64,000 bases of DNA from Cyathus striatus (GCA_025738555.1 JAOVFP010000007.1:620001-684000); one strand, 5' to 3'. Positions 1 to 12,545 are shown, numbered from the stretch's first letter. Notes: generated by a model from the letters alone, not told the origin. Numbers and translations: made by a program.

Positions 1-565
1 GGTCGTTGAGGGCCAGTCCCCTGGGTTATCAAACATCGTATATAGCTTGAGTGTGGTCATCGCTGCCTTTATAGTCTTCGTCGGTCGTGGAGGTGGTTGG
101 CGTCATATATGAAGACTGGGGAGAAGTAGGCCCGATAATATATTACACTTACATCTGTATTGAAGCAAGTTAAGACTTGCATAGCTACTACGGTTCAAGT
201 GCATCTCGAAACGCCAGCGACAATTCTGGTAAGTGAAATGATTAGAATATTGTTGGCTAGCAAAATTGCATGGTATACACTCCCAAGAATTTCATTCGAA
301 GTATATACACAGACCCTTTGTATATCACGGTGCATCTTTACATAATTAGTTGTCAGAGGGCTTGCACCAGTAACCGTTAGCGCTGCCAACCGTACCGTAA
401 CGGTATACGGCCATTGACGGTTCAAGGCTTTCATATATACTTAATTTGTGCTATTTTCGAACTTGAATGAATAAAATGAGAGTAATACTTCAACAGGTTG
501 AAGAAAAAGGAAGGTCAGAACAAACATAAATGTTAAACAAGACCGCTAACCAGTGAGACAATGTT
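1..565. other. Intergenic, no gene recognised
   Basis: No open frame here has recognisable domain content or supporting splice signals. The short open frames overlap on both strands and look like chance. AT-rich with no repeat array. Confidence 0.5.
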
Positions 566-1266
566 TCATTTCCGATAAATCGGTTTCGTCTTCTTTTGTG
601 TCTTAACTGGCCTTTTGTTTTCTTCAGAATCCTATTGAATATATCAGATAACTATAAATCGTTCAAAAAACAGAAGGAAAAACATACCAGCAAATGGGAT
701 CGCACACTCTTACTGGAATTATCACGACGACTCTTCATCGCTGCCAATTTCTTAGAAGCTCCTTTAGTACGCTTCCGCTTAGAGGGTAGCTTACTGGGCA
801 GGAGAAACGGCTATCTAAGAAGCAATTGGTGAAATGTAACTGATACACATGAAGTAGAATCATACCTCTTCATTAGTGATGATAACATTGTCACCATCCT
901 CCTCCTCTGCTCCTTCGGAGTCTGATTTCTCTAACGATGGAAGAAACTCGATATCAGTCAAATCATCATTGGCATTGTTGGCAGTCTCAAACTCTACATG
1001 ACTTGGCTTTGGCTTTGGCTGACGTAGTTTAATCGGATTTCGGGGCCTGAAGCGACTCTCAAGCTTTCCAGATTCCTAGAGCTTCACAACATTGAGCAAC
1101 TCTTGATATCGAGTTCCATATCTGGTACGGGGTTGATGAATGGATGAATCTGTGTTAGTAAATTAGCATAAGAATTAGACGTAAAATAAAACTAAAAATT
1201 GATATACGCACCAGACTTCTCAGTAGTTGACGTTGTAGCACTTATGCCATCTGCAGTAGGCTCCAT
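566..1266 (-). pseudogene. Small acidic/basic nuclear-type protein, one in-frame stop
   Basis: A four-exon model fits with correct phases: 1266-1212, 1149-866, 789-688 and 631-566 (minus strand), giving about 168 codons and ending in TGA at 566-568. The product has an RYGTRYQELL segment, then a K/R/P-rich stretch (KPKPKPS), an acidic block (SEGAEEEDGD) and a basic tail (SKRKRTKG) that looks like a nuclear localisation signal. Proteins of this style are common orphans in Agaricomycetes; function is unknown. One in-frame TAG at 1076-1078 interrupts exon 2 between VVKL and ESGK, so the copy looks inactivated unless that codon is an error. A downstream neighbour on the same strand is the broken Spt5-like gene. 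The model rests on splice consensus only. Confidence 0.55.
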
Positions 1267-2184
1267 GTAAGCAGTGTTGGCGATATTAACAAGGGTACAA
1301 CCCAATGGCAAGCCTGTATACATAGCCTTTATACAACTTGACAAGAACACTATACACATGAAATTATTATGCCTTAGAACGTCATATCGTCATGATTATT
1401 GCGTAAGAAACTTATCTTGCAATTAAATCTACTCATATCCTTGAGGTTCTGGATGTTGTAAAAGAGACAACACAGATAGGAAGTCAGTTAATTGTGCATT
1501 GCAAATTTGATTTTTATTGGTCCAATATGAGTGAAATTTGTCTAGTATTTGCCACCATTAACACCAGGTACATATACCATCAATAACTATAAATAACTGT
1601 TACCACGCGCTGGTTCAAACGCACTCACCGAAATGAGTGCGTGTCCCTGCATATAATAGTAATTTTGGGGAGTCTTACTTGGTCTACCAGTTTACTATTA
1701 ATGCGTGTGATTGCATGTCTTTTATGTGTTGGTAAGAAGCCATTTCTGAGGAATCAGCATAGGTCACAAAATTATGATTCCCACACAGATGGGAGTTGGA
1801 GATTTTAAATGATTATTCAAGAGGGGTAGCTATGCAGCATGCAGACATTGCACCAAGATCAAGAAGATATCTAATTGGGATGACTCAAGAATATAATTGC
1901 GAAATTACCAAACAATATACATGTAGATCGTGTAAATACTATATGTCAATATCTGAAGCCCGTCAAGAATGCAGTCTAGATTTTGTCCATTGATCAGTAT
2001 ATACAAATATCTGTATGCAAATCTTCTCTCGTATTATTTGTATAGTGTAGTATGGTATAGTACATTATATTAATTTCAATAGTGATCTCCTCTCGTATTA
2101 TTTGTGTAGTATAGTATAGTATATCATATTAATTCCAATAGTGATTATGGTCAAAGATATAGGTATATCTCCAAATGCTATGTG
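1267..2184. other. Intergenic, no gene recognised
   Basis: Between the two minus-strand relics. Contains two related AT-rich segments near 2025-2060 and 2090-2125, each built round CTCTCGTATTATTTGT and TAGTATAGTA motifs: a short degenerate direct repeat. No coding support. Confidence 0.5.
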
Positions 2185-5174
2185 TTACTTCCCCAGAAAT
2201 ACGCCAAGATCACGAGTTGGTATATTTTTCCTCTTACTGTTTTCATATCTAAGCTTTCCTTTCCAAGGATGGACTGTGGTCTCATCCCCGTTCATTGTGT
2301 ATACCTGGAATTCTTGTCCAAATAAAGCAACGTTTCCTGGATTCACTACTATGACACGTTGGATCATTCTATCCAGAGATACTATCCGTACAAATCTTGT
2401 GGGTATATCAATGCACCCTTCAGGGCCGGTAGGATCGGCATCTAAGTCAAGTCGGAAACACTTTGTGGTGTTCACCAACTCGACGAAGTTGCCAATTCGG
2501 TTTTCATAACGTCCATTTTCAAATCCTGCGTCGTCAGGTGTCGGAAAGGAGCCAGCAATAAAAGTACGTAGTTTTTTTCTTTTTAAATCTGATTTATATT
2601 CGACTAGCCGTGTGATCCAATGTTCTGTATTAAAATTGTTAGCGTTGACATATCGTCTATTGCTGTACAATTACACACCATTGAAACAATCTAATGAGTC
2701 GGATCCAGCATTGGCAGGAATGGTTGCAGTGCCTGCTGCAAACATACCCATTGACTCCAGAAGTGAAGCAGACGGTTGCAATGGAAGATGTGAAGGGTTG
2801 TTCTCGGGAACTATGAATGTAGCTGGTAAGTCTTGTGAGTTAGTCTAATGATCTGAAAAACTAACTGCGATGACGAAAAGATAACAATTCAAGATCTTCG
2901 ATATTGGAACTAGAACCTGGCTTCGTGTGGTGTGAGGTGGTAATCAAATAATAATGTGATAAAGTTACCTGTGGAGTTTTTGAACTGGGATTCCACGCAG
3001 GCGTCTGTGATCCAATCCCATAATCGTGTTCCCAATGTGGTGTTGAACAAGGAGGTAATGGTTGTTCAGGAAGACTTCTGGAATCTGGGACATTTGTCGT
3101 CAAATTATTAAATCTGTAACGTATTATTAGATACTGGTGGAAGCATAATGTACTGTGTAAATACCCGGGGATGAATATATCCTTCAATTACACGCTCTCG
3201 CAGCGATTTGAAGTCATCAGATGTGTCTGTATCTCCACTACGGCGACGCCATTGAAATTTACATCTTGTAGTATTCCAAGCTCTCCCTTCAGAGGACCAG
3301 CTTTGATTATAACGTAACGCCTATATAAAGATTTGTAGCGATCGTTTCGCATGAGCCTGTCATCTAATGAAACGGGCTCAGTACAACTGGTGGATGAGCT
3401 TGCAGAAAATCTGCCGAAGTTGCTATCCTGCCACCTAAATGTCATATTTCGATGAACTTCATCGCAGAAGTCTAAATTTGAAGATAGGACCTGTATGTGG
3501 TTACACTACGTAATATTAGAATGTATATAATGTTATTCCCCAAGTGAATATTACCTTCTTCAGTGGAAAAGTGACTATCATGACATTATCCTCTCCAATC
3601 CTCCCATATGGCTCACTGTTAATAACCATCCCAACCAATCCTTTATGCTCGCCAGTGATCACTCGAACACCATCTCTGAGCTTAAAGCATTTCTGCAACA
3701 GACTTAACGAGTATACAAATGCACCTGTATGTGAATTGGCAAGTTTTAACGTTGCACTATCTTCTTGGATGTCCTGAACCAAAGCGAGAGAGTATGTTCC
3801 GTGATTTAGTGATACCTTTACCTGATCACCTATTCATATGCTTGACACCAGTATTGCACGTCTCGTATGGTCCAGAATTTGAGTGGGTACATGCCTGCAG
3901 TTCTGGAAAACTCTTAGCTCTGACATTGTAGGAATCGCTTCAACCTGGTAGAATTTTTCGATGTCAAGTTTTCATCGTAGAATAAATCCTTCTGTCATAT
4001 ATAATAAACCGTGAAAACCATATCCAGTGATAACATTTTTATCAGAACCTTCGTGTTGAACCTCAAATTTATCCGGACTTGTCTTTCTTGCGAGATCGGG
4101 GTTAAATGGATTACAGTGTGGGCGAGACTTTGAAGATCCTGGGGACCGCTTTCATTTCAAGGATCTCTTGTAGATCACTCGTGGAAGATGAATAATGTCA
4201 ATCCGCAGAGTGCGCTGGCATACATTCGTGATGAAGGCGAGGTCGTAACGGTATTTTCCCTTCAATCTTACCCAAGTGTGCTGAGAAGGTATGTATGTTG
4301 ACCCGTTAACTTTGTAGAAAGAAACCCATGCCTCGGTCGGCGCTGGGCGGATGTATTTGGAATATATGTCTTGATAAATAGAAGTGACGGCCTGAATGTC
4401 GCTGATGTTACGAGCCTCGACATATACGTGACCCGGAATAACCACTGATGCAAATGCACTGCGTATATGCTTTGAGCCAGCTTGATATGAGAGCGCATGT
4501 ACAATAAGTTCCTCTGTTCCATCCTGTGAAATCATGTTACAGTTGTTTTCAACATAACAGGCTCGAATTCCACTTACTTTCACTGGAACATCAAATAACG
4601 GCCAGTCATCGTCACGTATTCCCTCGTGGCTAATAGAGTGCTTGCTCTTGGTAAGCTGTGAATTGGTTTCCTTTGGTGATTCGCTACTTCCTTCATTGTT
4701 CCCGTACTTGTCGAGCAAGTATCCAATGAAACTGTGGTTTGGCGCTGATTCAACAGCACGTGTCAATGCCTGCCGGCTGATAGGTATATTATCTTCGTCG
4801 TCCGTGCCATCGATATCCTCGTCATCGAAATGGTCGTCGATGAAGTCGTCTACGCAATTAGCATAATATTACCTCTTGAAGGTCATAATACATACCGGCA
4901 CAGTCTGTGTCCGCTTCATCGTCGGTGGGCGACTCTGTCGATACCTCAGCTTCCAAATCTAAGAACGACTTCTCTTCATTAGCATCAGGTCCAATATCTT
5001 ATACTCTCCAGCTCTTACCTCTACAAGCCGTCTCTTGGTTGTTTTCTTTTTCTTACCGCTCACACTAGGCGGTTGAGAGATAGGTATCTCATCATCAGGG
5101 TCGTTGTACCACGCAATGTTGTGTGCCTCCTTCAATGTGCCATTTTGATTTAAAGTGCAGTTTTCTTCACTCAT
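2185..5174 (-). pseudogene. Spt5-like transcription elongation factor relic (acidic N-term, NGN, KOW)
   Basis: Read on the minus strand, the gene starts at 5174 with MSEENCTLNQ. It continues through K-rich and strongly acidic exons (DDFIDDHFDDEDIDG), then an NGN-like exon (4766-4152) with GHVYVEARNISDIQ and a following YKVNGSTYIP/WVRLKGKY stretch. Two KOW-like blocks follow: FKLRDGVRVITGEHKGLVG at about 3650 and YRRYVIIKAGPLKGELGIL at about 3300. Proline/serine-rich exons (QTPAWNPSSKTPQ) precede a C-terminal exon ending at 2185. This order matches Spt5 (RNA polymerase II elongation, DSIF subunit) and the expanded Spt5-like paralogues of Agaricomycetes. After the NGN exon the same frame runs on through in-frame TGA codons at about 4152, 3995 and 3820, and a frame change lies near 3220. 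These breaks indicate a decayed copy. It is unlikely to be the essential single-copy SPT5. Confidence 0.7.
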
Positions 5175-6308
5175 TGTATATACTATCCTAACTACGCTGA
5201 ATACTACTTTTCCAGAGTTGATGCGAATAGAGCGGAGGAAAAAAATTAAAAGGCGAGGTTCAATGAGTTAATCCAAAATCATCTTCTTGAGGGCAGGTTG
5301 AACGTTGAACCATCATGTGATGATGTCGAATTTCCACCGGCATAAGCATTCTGTGATTTGGTTGTGATACTTACTCCATCTAATGAATTAGCTCAATGCT
5401 GTTCATTTAGTCATGTGCAATAAGTGTGGTCGTAATATATTCACTTCTGTCTAATAGATACATATTGTAATACTGTAGATAGATATATTTGTGAAATTGA
5501 CGTCGTCTACGACGGCTTTTTGAGCCTCGGTAATTGCCGTTATAATCCCCACGATCTCTAAGCATTCACCCCAACGTTGCTCTTTGTAAACATTGCCAGT
5601 ATTTATATCATGAACTCAGTAATTATATTGAAAACTATTAACTTTATCTAAGCTAATGGCGTTCACTTTTAAATTGATAGAATAAGGCTGGCAAGCGGGC
5701 GGCAGTGCGGCACAGCTCACTACCGTTAAATATATGCTAAGTATTGATTCGTGGTCATTGTAGTGTAAAGTAAGGAGTAGAGACCGCATAAACGGTGGTT
5801 GCCGTAGTTGTCTTCAAAATATAAAAAGCCGTTGTCACCATAATAGTGCTGTGGGTAAGATGATGTGGAAGATGTTTCCGGGTTGAAGGAAATTCCAAAA
5901 CAAAGAATTTGCAAGCAGATAGCACATCCGTCTATCCACAGGTCCTAGTGAGGGGTCAAAGTAATCTATATTCAAAGAATGTAAAGTACTGTACTTAAAT
6001 AAGTACAGAAACATGTAAACGAGCAGAGAACTAAAAAGAGAAACGAGGCCGATTCTATGGTACAGGCAAATTGCCTGCTCTACAATGATTCGAAGAGCTC
6101 TTCTTTTCTCTTTAAACTTAATATCTTAGGAAAGAGTGGGTCTTCCATGTATGCATTAGTCCGTCGTTCGATTCCTCTTCTCTTACACTTACTAACACAC
6201 TATATGATTTGACACTCTTCAGTATTCTGTAAAGGTATCTCATCAGTACACAGTTCAATGGGCTTTGAATTACTAGACTGAACGAATGCAGTTGCAACCG
6301 TCAGTAGT
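5175..6308. other. Intergenic, no gene recognised
   Basis: AT-rich. A segment at about 5279-5299 (TCATCTTCTTGAGGGCAGG) matches the terminal repeat of the mini-MITE at 14,978-15,062, so it may be a solitary end of that family. Nothing else is supported. Confidence 0.45.
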
Positions 6309-6703
6309 CTATTTTCGAATTTTGGTCCTAGCTCTTCGAACATATTCCGAATCATCCGTTGTTGGCCCAATTTGCAAAGAAGTATTTCTTCGTAGTCGGG
6401 ACAACAGGTCTACATTAGAGTGTATACGACCTGCTCTATGGATAAATTTCATATTTGGAAAGGCTGAGAATACTCACCCCCAGGTTAATAATTGTCGATT
6501 TACATTTTGAAAAGTACGGCTCCATGTTAAGGCTGCGTGATCAGTTATACAAAATATATACTCACCTTCTAAAATTGGCTAGAATTTAATGAGACCCTTC
6601 TTCAATGCCAAAGCCTCTCATTCCGTTGGGGAGTAGTTTCGTTCAGCTGGCTGTAGGACACGAGACCAATAAGACACTACTCTTTCAATGTGCACTACAG
6701 TGT
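6309..6703 (-). pseudogene. Ty3/gypsy RNase H fragment
   Basis: Minus-strand translation gives a recognisable RNase H tail of a Ty3/gypsy polyprotein: SYWSRVLQPAERNYSPTE, EALALKKGLIKF, PILEGEY, ITDHAALTWSR, then FIHRAGRIHSNVDLLSRLRR, the connection segment typical of agaricomycete gypsy elements. Reverse transcriptase and integrase are absent, so the piece is truncated at both ends. Stops interrupt it: a TGA after SPTE, a TAG after LIKF and a break after LLTWG. The first two are where family members usually have Arg and Gln (family knowledge, not compared here). No LTR was found beside it. Confidence 0.75.
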
Positions 6704-7989
6704 CTTCAAAATTTTAAATACATATATATATACGTACCATTAGATAGCGATGCACCTCAGTCATTATATCATACAGTCTTTATATCACATACTGACAGTA
6801 CATGTAGTTTACTATTACTCACTACATGTATAGGTACAGTTGTTATATCATACAACAATACTGAGTTTATTATTACTCACTACATGTATAGGTTATTCCT
6901 TTCGATGCAGTCTCCTTTCTATGGTATATCAGTCGTTTTGGAATCTTTGACAAGGCTAGTAACAAGATCTGGTATCGATTCTCCACCTTTAAATGCCTTC
7001 TCCAATCTCTCATATACCTTTGTTCCTCTCAAATCCCCGATGTAACAATTTAATCATATCGTCGTAGGTCCTGGCAATAATGCATGATCTCCGGTTGCGT
7101 TTATTGCGATGTCATTTCCCTCAGTGTATGACTTGGTTATTAAGCTCTAGATGTGCTAGTACCTTGAACGCATCATGTCCATTTTCATTAATTAATGGAG
7201 ATGATGATAGTGAATTATCAACCTTGAGCTTTCGACCACAATCACCGAACTGAAGATAGGTTTTGGTAGGTTCTCGCACAATAGATATGCCGTACTGGTT
7301 GTGAAGGTGGAAGTAGCTTGAAGTCGAGCAGCAGGCTGTCCACCGGTGCCAGCACACGCTTGCGTAAGCCCTCGACTACAACGGTTTCTATCTACCCTAT
7401 CACAAACTTCAAAGCAAGGGCTTGCTTTCGGGTAGACGTTCCGTCCGCGAAACCACGCAATTTGTCCGGATCAACCGGTCCAACGAAGTGGTCACGCCAT
7501 GGCGGGCAAAACACGTCACCCAGACACGATACACTCCAATAGAGCAGTTCTGACAGGGACTATCACTAGTCCAATCAATGATGTATGCAGTTCGTACTAC
7601 CGATTCGACTTTATATGTATCATAGAGTTACAATTCCACGGTCGACAGTTACTGTACTACTAGAGTGATGGTACAAGTACAGTATTGAAGTCGCAACAAT
7701 TACTGTTTTGTATCGCATTTGTATATAATGTTAATCTTTTGTCTATTTTGCTTAAGTTATGACGATTACGGAAGAACTCAGATTATCAGAGATTGTAAAA
7801 ATATTGCATTTGGTAAATGCAACAGTGGTGCGAAAGTAGGGCAGTGAGCTTGAGAAATTGGTGCGCACATCCAAAATATGGCGCAGAGTTGGTGTAGAGC
7901 ACGCAAACTGGCACGCGTGAATACCAAAAAGGGGCGCTGGACATGTCTCTGAAGAGTAGCACTACCGAGAAGAAGTGGCGTGGGAAATG
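6704..7989. other. Unassigned; 23-bp direct repeat and an orphan GC-richer block
   Basis: A 23-bp direct repeat beginning TATTACTCACTACATG occurs near 6813 and 6871. The block 7290-7560 is richer in G+C and shows a minus-strand frame (DKLRGFADGTSTRKQALALK, one stop, then a V/L-rich stretch). I do not recognise it; it may be another retroelement or gene remnant. The rest holds nothing I can support. Confidence 0.35.
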
Positions 7990-8711
7990 ATTAAATGTGC
8001 GATTTCAATAAACGCCATATTGCATCATTGCTTAGATGCACCATCCATAATTTCAGATATCATTTGACGGTCAGTATAATTATAAATGAAGCTGAGAAGG
8101 TGTCTCTCTACTGTAGCCTTGTTCTCGGTAATGTGTTCCCATTGCAAGAAGTTACATTTTATCATAATATATTCAGTTCATGTAATAGTCACTGATTGCC
8201 TCACGCAACGTTATCCAACTTGCTTCGATTTCGGCCCTAAAGGCAGGAAGCTGACTGTAATACCAAGTTTCAGCGCTACCTGTTAGGTGCGTAGGAACAA
8301 GGTCACTGAGTTCCCTTTCAATCGCCTTCGAACGCTCGCTCAAACGATTTACCTTATTCATTCAATGATGCAAATTGTCAGTATTTCCATCCCAACTCAG
8401 TATAATATCAAGTTTAAGTTTATAATCAAATTGTGGTTCATGACTTACTGCAAAGCTCGGCTCCTCGTGTTCAGTATTTCCTTGATTATTGTCCTTCGTC
8501 AACTGGGATGATTTTCGAGGTGGCCTTGGATGAGATTTGTGTCGATCATTGTTACCGGAATCTGATTCACCGTCCGATGCGTTAGGATCAGGGTCGCCGT
8601 TATTAGCACTTCTTTGTTGTTTGGTGGTTTCGACGGGTGGAGCTGGTTCTTGACCGAATAGACGTTGTACAACGCTAGCATTTGTATAATTTGTCGAGTT
8701 TGAGAGGGCAA
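7990..8711 (-). pseudogene. Retrotransposon gag-like relic
   Basis: On the minus strand, a proline/charged exon (about 8711-8455; QRLFGQEPAPPVETTKQQ, then DPDPNASDGESDSGNND) ends at a GTAAGT donor. A second segment (8361 onward) reads LTGSAETWYYSQLPAF, then EASWITLREAISDYYM, NYTDRQMISEIMDGASKQ and IEIAHLII. The W-Y / W..LR.AI..YY pattern is that of gag-like proteins of agaricomycete LTR elements. The second segment has an in-frame TGA after YYMN, a TAA after DKM, a frame change, and a TGA after ASKQ, so it is dead. It begins about 150 bp from the copia LTR and in the same direction, so it could be the 5' part of a tandem neighbour; no matching pol follows. Confidence 0.55.
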
Positions 8712-8861
8712 AAACTGATCACTTAGGGAAAATACGTGTCTAATAGTCTCGTATTTCAGGAACTCTAAAGTACAGGGTACTCACCCACTGTAAGTATTCT
8801 AATCTACGTGTGATATCAGTACCTGGATTTAATAGAAAGTATACTAAGAGTCTTACCTCAG

Positions 8862-9058
8862 TGTTATTGTATGGTATAATGACTGAATATCTACTGGTAG
8901 GTGTTTATATGTATCTACAAGTGGCCATAATATAAAGATATAAAGAGAACATGTAAGTAAGTAGAAAGGTATGAAAGGGTTAAGTAAAAGGGAGAAAGGG
9001 GACACGTGCATATGTGCGCTTATGGTGATACAAACGTTAAGTTCATTTCATATCAACA
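8862..9058 (-). repeat. Candidate copia LTR (about 197 bp)
   Basis: On the minus strand the pol relic runs into a purine tract (GAGGAGGAG, 9067-9059) followed by TGTTGATATG, the expected polypurine-tract/LTR junction. The proposed far end is CAATAACA at 8862, giving TG...CA termini with short inverted similarity (TGTTGATA/TGTTATTG). The 5' boundary is inferred from these features only; there is no second copy in the window and no target duplication could be tested. Confidence 0.5.
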
Positions 9059-9485
9059 CTCCTCCTCGCATGGAGTCTTGGGAGACAGAAATTCAAGGCC
9101 TAGGAATGCGCGTAGTCGATTGAACTGTGGTCCGGGTAATGGTTTTGTAAAGATATCGGCGATGTTGTCTTTTGTAGAAATATAAGACAACTGGATGTTT
9201 CTATTATGTAAGTTGTGATTGTTCGCGAAGGAAATGATATTATGCTTCATGCGCACGTGGAGTAATGGATCATTGGATAATGTGATAGTGGCTTGGTTAT
9301 CGCATAGGATAGGGTTTGGTGGTAGGCATATTTATGCCGTCAAATAAATGTTTGAGTCATATTCCTTCTTTGCACGCTTCGAATGCGGCCATATATTCAG
9401 CTTCATACGAAGATCCTGCGACTGCTTTTTGTTTTTTGGAGCTCCAAGATACCATACCAGAACCTAGTGTGAATCCATAACCACC
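9053..9485 (-). pseudogene. Ty1/copia RNase H fragment
   Basis: Minus-strand translation gives the C-terminus of a copia polyprotein: GFTLGSGMVSWSSKKQKAVA, SSYEAEYMAAFEACKEGI (the conserved YEAEYMA RNase H box), a frame-shifted stretch around DGINMPTTKP and ATITLSND, then HVRMKHNIISF and STKDNIADIFTKPLPGPQF. The coding end (TGA at 9053-9055) overlaps the first bases of the LTR, as is usual for copia. A stop after KEGI and at least one frame change make it inactive; everything upstream of RNase H is missing. Confidence 0.8.
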
Positions 9486-10780
9486 AACACTACGACAAGT
9501 GAAGAGGAAAATAAAAGTAGGGATGGGAGGGAAGAGGGGGAGAAAGCTGTGAGTTGAGGTGGGTGGTTGGGGGGTGTGCGTTCTACAGGAAGTAGACAGG
9601 TAGAGATGGGTGAAGAGAAGGGAGGGAGGGAAGGAAGGGATGACAAAGTGGTGCTTGTCGTCGTGACATTATGGTCCCTGAATCTACGCCTGTCACTTGC
9701 AAGGCGAGAGGTAGGGCGTTGGGTGGGGACCATGGGGTGGCGTTAGTCTTTGTAGTATTGCTGGCCTAATGCCACTCGTCACTTGAAAATCGGGGGGAAA
9801 GAGTTGAGGGGGAGGAGGGGAGGGGAGGGGAGGGCAATGGCAATGGCAATGGTGCGATGCTCGTTCCTTGCGAGAAGAGGGAAGGGAGGGGTTGGTCGAG
9901 GAACTATAGACGGAGGCGTGTGTATGAGTGGGGGGTCGGGGAGGGGTCGGATTTGCGAGCGATGTCAGCAGCGTAGAACATTGGGAAAAGGGGACAGGAA
10001 AGGGTGTACCATGCGTCGTCAGCACGGACCGACGTTAAGGAGGGATCTGAATGGGCTCGAGTAATGAGTAAAACAAAGGTAGGGAGGACATACGATGAAT
10101 AGGTAAGGTCCTTTGCCCCAAAATTCAGCGATCGTCGTCGTATGAACATTTTCGTTGCCCCACTATCCCCCTACTAGCCTTACAAACGCGGCGCCTCCTC
10201 GGACTATACCCCTCATATCCCAACCCACACTTCCAGGCCTTGAAAACGGACACTTCTGCGGTGGTGGGTGAAAAACCAACTCGGTATGAGCGCTGAATTT
10301 GAATGCTGATACTTGAGATGTTGCTGGTCAAGGAGCGTCATTGCTTCCTGCTGAGATAGAAGGACCGAATGTGGGGGTTGGGTGAAATGGTGGGCGTGTT
10401 GTATGAAGAAACATGAACTCGTTGTCGGTGGGCCATGGCTGGAGGCAGGACGGTGCGGTTGTGGACGTACGGGTGGGGTATGAAACCAGGGCGCCTTCTC
10501 CAAACAGCAACAGCAACGCGGTCCCTCCCTTCTTCCCAAATCCAGCTATCGTTGTCGTTGTTGGGTGAAATGATGAGAAGAAGGTGGTATGTATAGTTAG
10601 AGGCGGGAATGATTGGGTAGAGGCACGAATGCGTGTGCTGGAGTTCGAAATAAGCTTTCGATGGATTCAAAGCTACTATTCATCTTCCTGTATTTTGTAA
10701 CGAGCTGATACCTATCGCTACCAAGTTTTCAATTGTTGCTGAGGTGAGTACATATGATAGAGCTATACTGGCGAGTTACC
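9486..10780. other. Purine-skewed non-coding block
   Basis: The plus strand is unusually rich in G and A (runs such as GGGAGGGAGGGAAGGAAGG near 9620 and GAGGGGAGGGGAGGGGAGGG near 9813). The many overlapping open frames are products of this composition (P/S/T-rich on minus, G/R-rich on plus). There is no domain and no coherent exon structure. Confidence 0.5.
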
Positions 10781-10915
10781 TCAATGTTATGATAGGAGCA
10801 TGCCGAGAGTTGTTGAACCTACCTTCATCGCCTATGATCTCCAGGCTACATTTTATGAGGTACGTTTGTCTTGATTCGTTACGTTTCTCCCTCCTACGGT
10901 AGACAAATGTTTGTA

Positions 10916-11099
10916 GGTAGGCAATCGGGTGATGGTCCGCTGGGGAGGATGTTGGAGGGCCGCAGAATTGATACGCGTTGAACATATGGTGCACTGGAAA
11001 GGACGTTGGAGGGATGCAGAGTCAGTATGTGTCGAACAGCGCAGGAAGACAAAGCGAAAGAATGCAAAGGGTAACGGTTGCAAAACCAAAATGAAAGAG
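10916..11099 (+). CDS. Possible exon of an unknown W/R/K-rich protein
   Basis: An open plus-strand segment lies between an AG (TTTGTAG at 10909-10915) and a good donor (GAG/GTAAGT at 11100). It encodes a W/R-rich duplicated motif (RWGGCWRAAELIRVEHMVHW, then KGRWRDAESVCVEQ) and a K/R-rich tail. The internal duplication (W.. .WR.AE..RVE) is visible in DNA and protein. I do not recognise the family, and neighbouring exons are unclear. It could be chance. Confidence 0.2.
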
Positions 11100-11764
11100 G
11101 TAAGTTGCCGGTATTTTGCAAGCTGCTGAACACTTACTTTTATTCGTAATAGAAAGTAAGTTTCTACGTCCGTACAGGCAAGACATCCAGGAGTTGTCGC
11201 GCTGTAAACTGGTACAACATCCGATACCCCATGTGAGCTTTTCTTGAATTGTGCTACCTTATACGTGCTTATATTTTCAGTGCAAGAAAAAGAGAAATTA
11301 AGACGTGTAATTAGTTGACCGTTAGTGTAAATAGTTGACCATTACATTGTAGAAGTCTTGATTGAGGCTAGTAGGTATATTTTGTAGGGCGAATACTGTG
11401 TAGGAATGTGTGAGTTTTTTGCTCTCTTTGGCTTAATTTGATAAACTTACAAACTAATCAAATTGACGCTGTCGTTTAAGATTAAGATAATCTAAGGTGC
11501 TAACAGGAATCGACTTTGTTCGTGTTACAACACCTGAGTGTCAGGAAATATTTAGCAAGGATATTCTTGGAAATTTAATAGGTGATCTTGTACAGCAAAA
11601 GCTGTATGAATTGTATGAAACTTGGTATGAAGGATAATGTACAGCAAAGGCTGTATATAATGTCAAGTATAATGAAAGGGGTATAATACACACTATAGAC
11701 TTGGTGCTATATCTGATGTGTATATTGTATAGATCAATGCTTAACTTGCTTAAGACTTGACCTA

Positions 11765-11935
11765 TGACTGAAGTGTTCTGATACTGATACTGTACTAAAC
11801 TGTTACTTTGACTGATACTGTGACTGTGACTGATACTTTATCTGTGACTGTGACTGTGACTGTGACTGCTTCGATTTCTGTGACTGTTACTGATACTGAC
11901 TGTACTGGCTGTGCTGATAAAACTGTACTAATAAC
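11765..11935. repeat. (CTGTGA/CTGATA)n simple repeat
   Basis: Runs of ACTGATACTGTGACTGTGAC and variants: an imperfect hexanucleotide microsatellite flanked by further AT-rich, non-coding DNA. Confidence 0.8.
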
Positions 11936-12159
11936 TAATGACTAATGACAATTGGGTGAGACTACTGGGGGGTGGGTAGCTATCTATCTACTGCCAAACT
12001 GCCCTCCTTATATACCTTTTCCCAACCTGCTTAGTAATCCAATTCCCACTCTACCATCCTACATTGTTCTCCAAAATGAGTAGTGTGCAAGTGTAGATTT
12101 TAGATCTGAGGCTGTACAGGACAATGGTATTTGAGAGTTAGTCAGCAGAGAACAATAGC

Positions 12160-12545
12160 TTATGTTAGCACAATGTGTAATGAATTACATTGTTCTAAAT
12201 AAAGAGCTACATTGTTCTGGGCAAGAACAATAGGAGTCCATTTATATAACAATGGAGTAGTGAACAATAGATACCTATCTGCCATTGTGTAAACAATGGC
12301 AGTGAAAACAATGGAGTCATATATAAATAGTTTCACATTGTCTCTGAACAATGGGTAAAGAGTACAATGTAGTTCATTTATTATGAACAATAGGATTGAT
12401 AACAATGGAGTTGTATATAAATAGTTTTCTCATTGTCTTCAGATAATGGATGAATAGTACAATGTAGTTCATTTGTGATGAACAATAGGAGTGAAAACAA
12501 TGGAATTGTATATAAATAGTTTTCTCATTGTCTTCAAGCAATGTG
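12160..12545. repeat. Degenerate tandem repeat, period about 95 bp
   Basis: Units containing GAACAATAGGAGT, AACAATGGA, TATATAAATAGTTT and CATTGTCTTC recur. The sites of the TTTCNCATTG motif at about 12331, 12425 and 12521 give a period near 95 bp. ACAATG/CATTGT occurs on both strands throughout. No coding content is supported. Confidence 0.65.

Noticed and set aside
9464..10670. Several overlapping 60-110-codon P/S-rich or G/R-rich frames
   Set aside because: Explained by purine/pyrimidine skew; mutually overlapping, with no domain and no splice logic.
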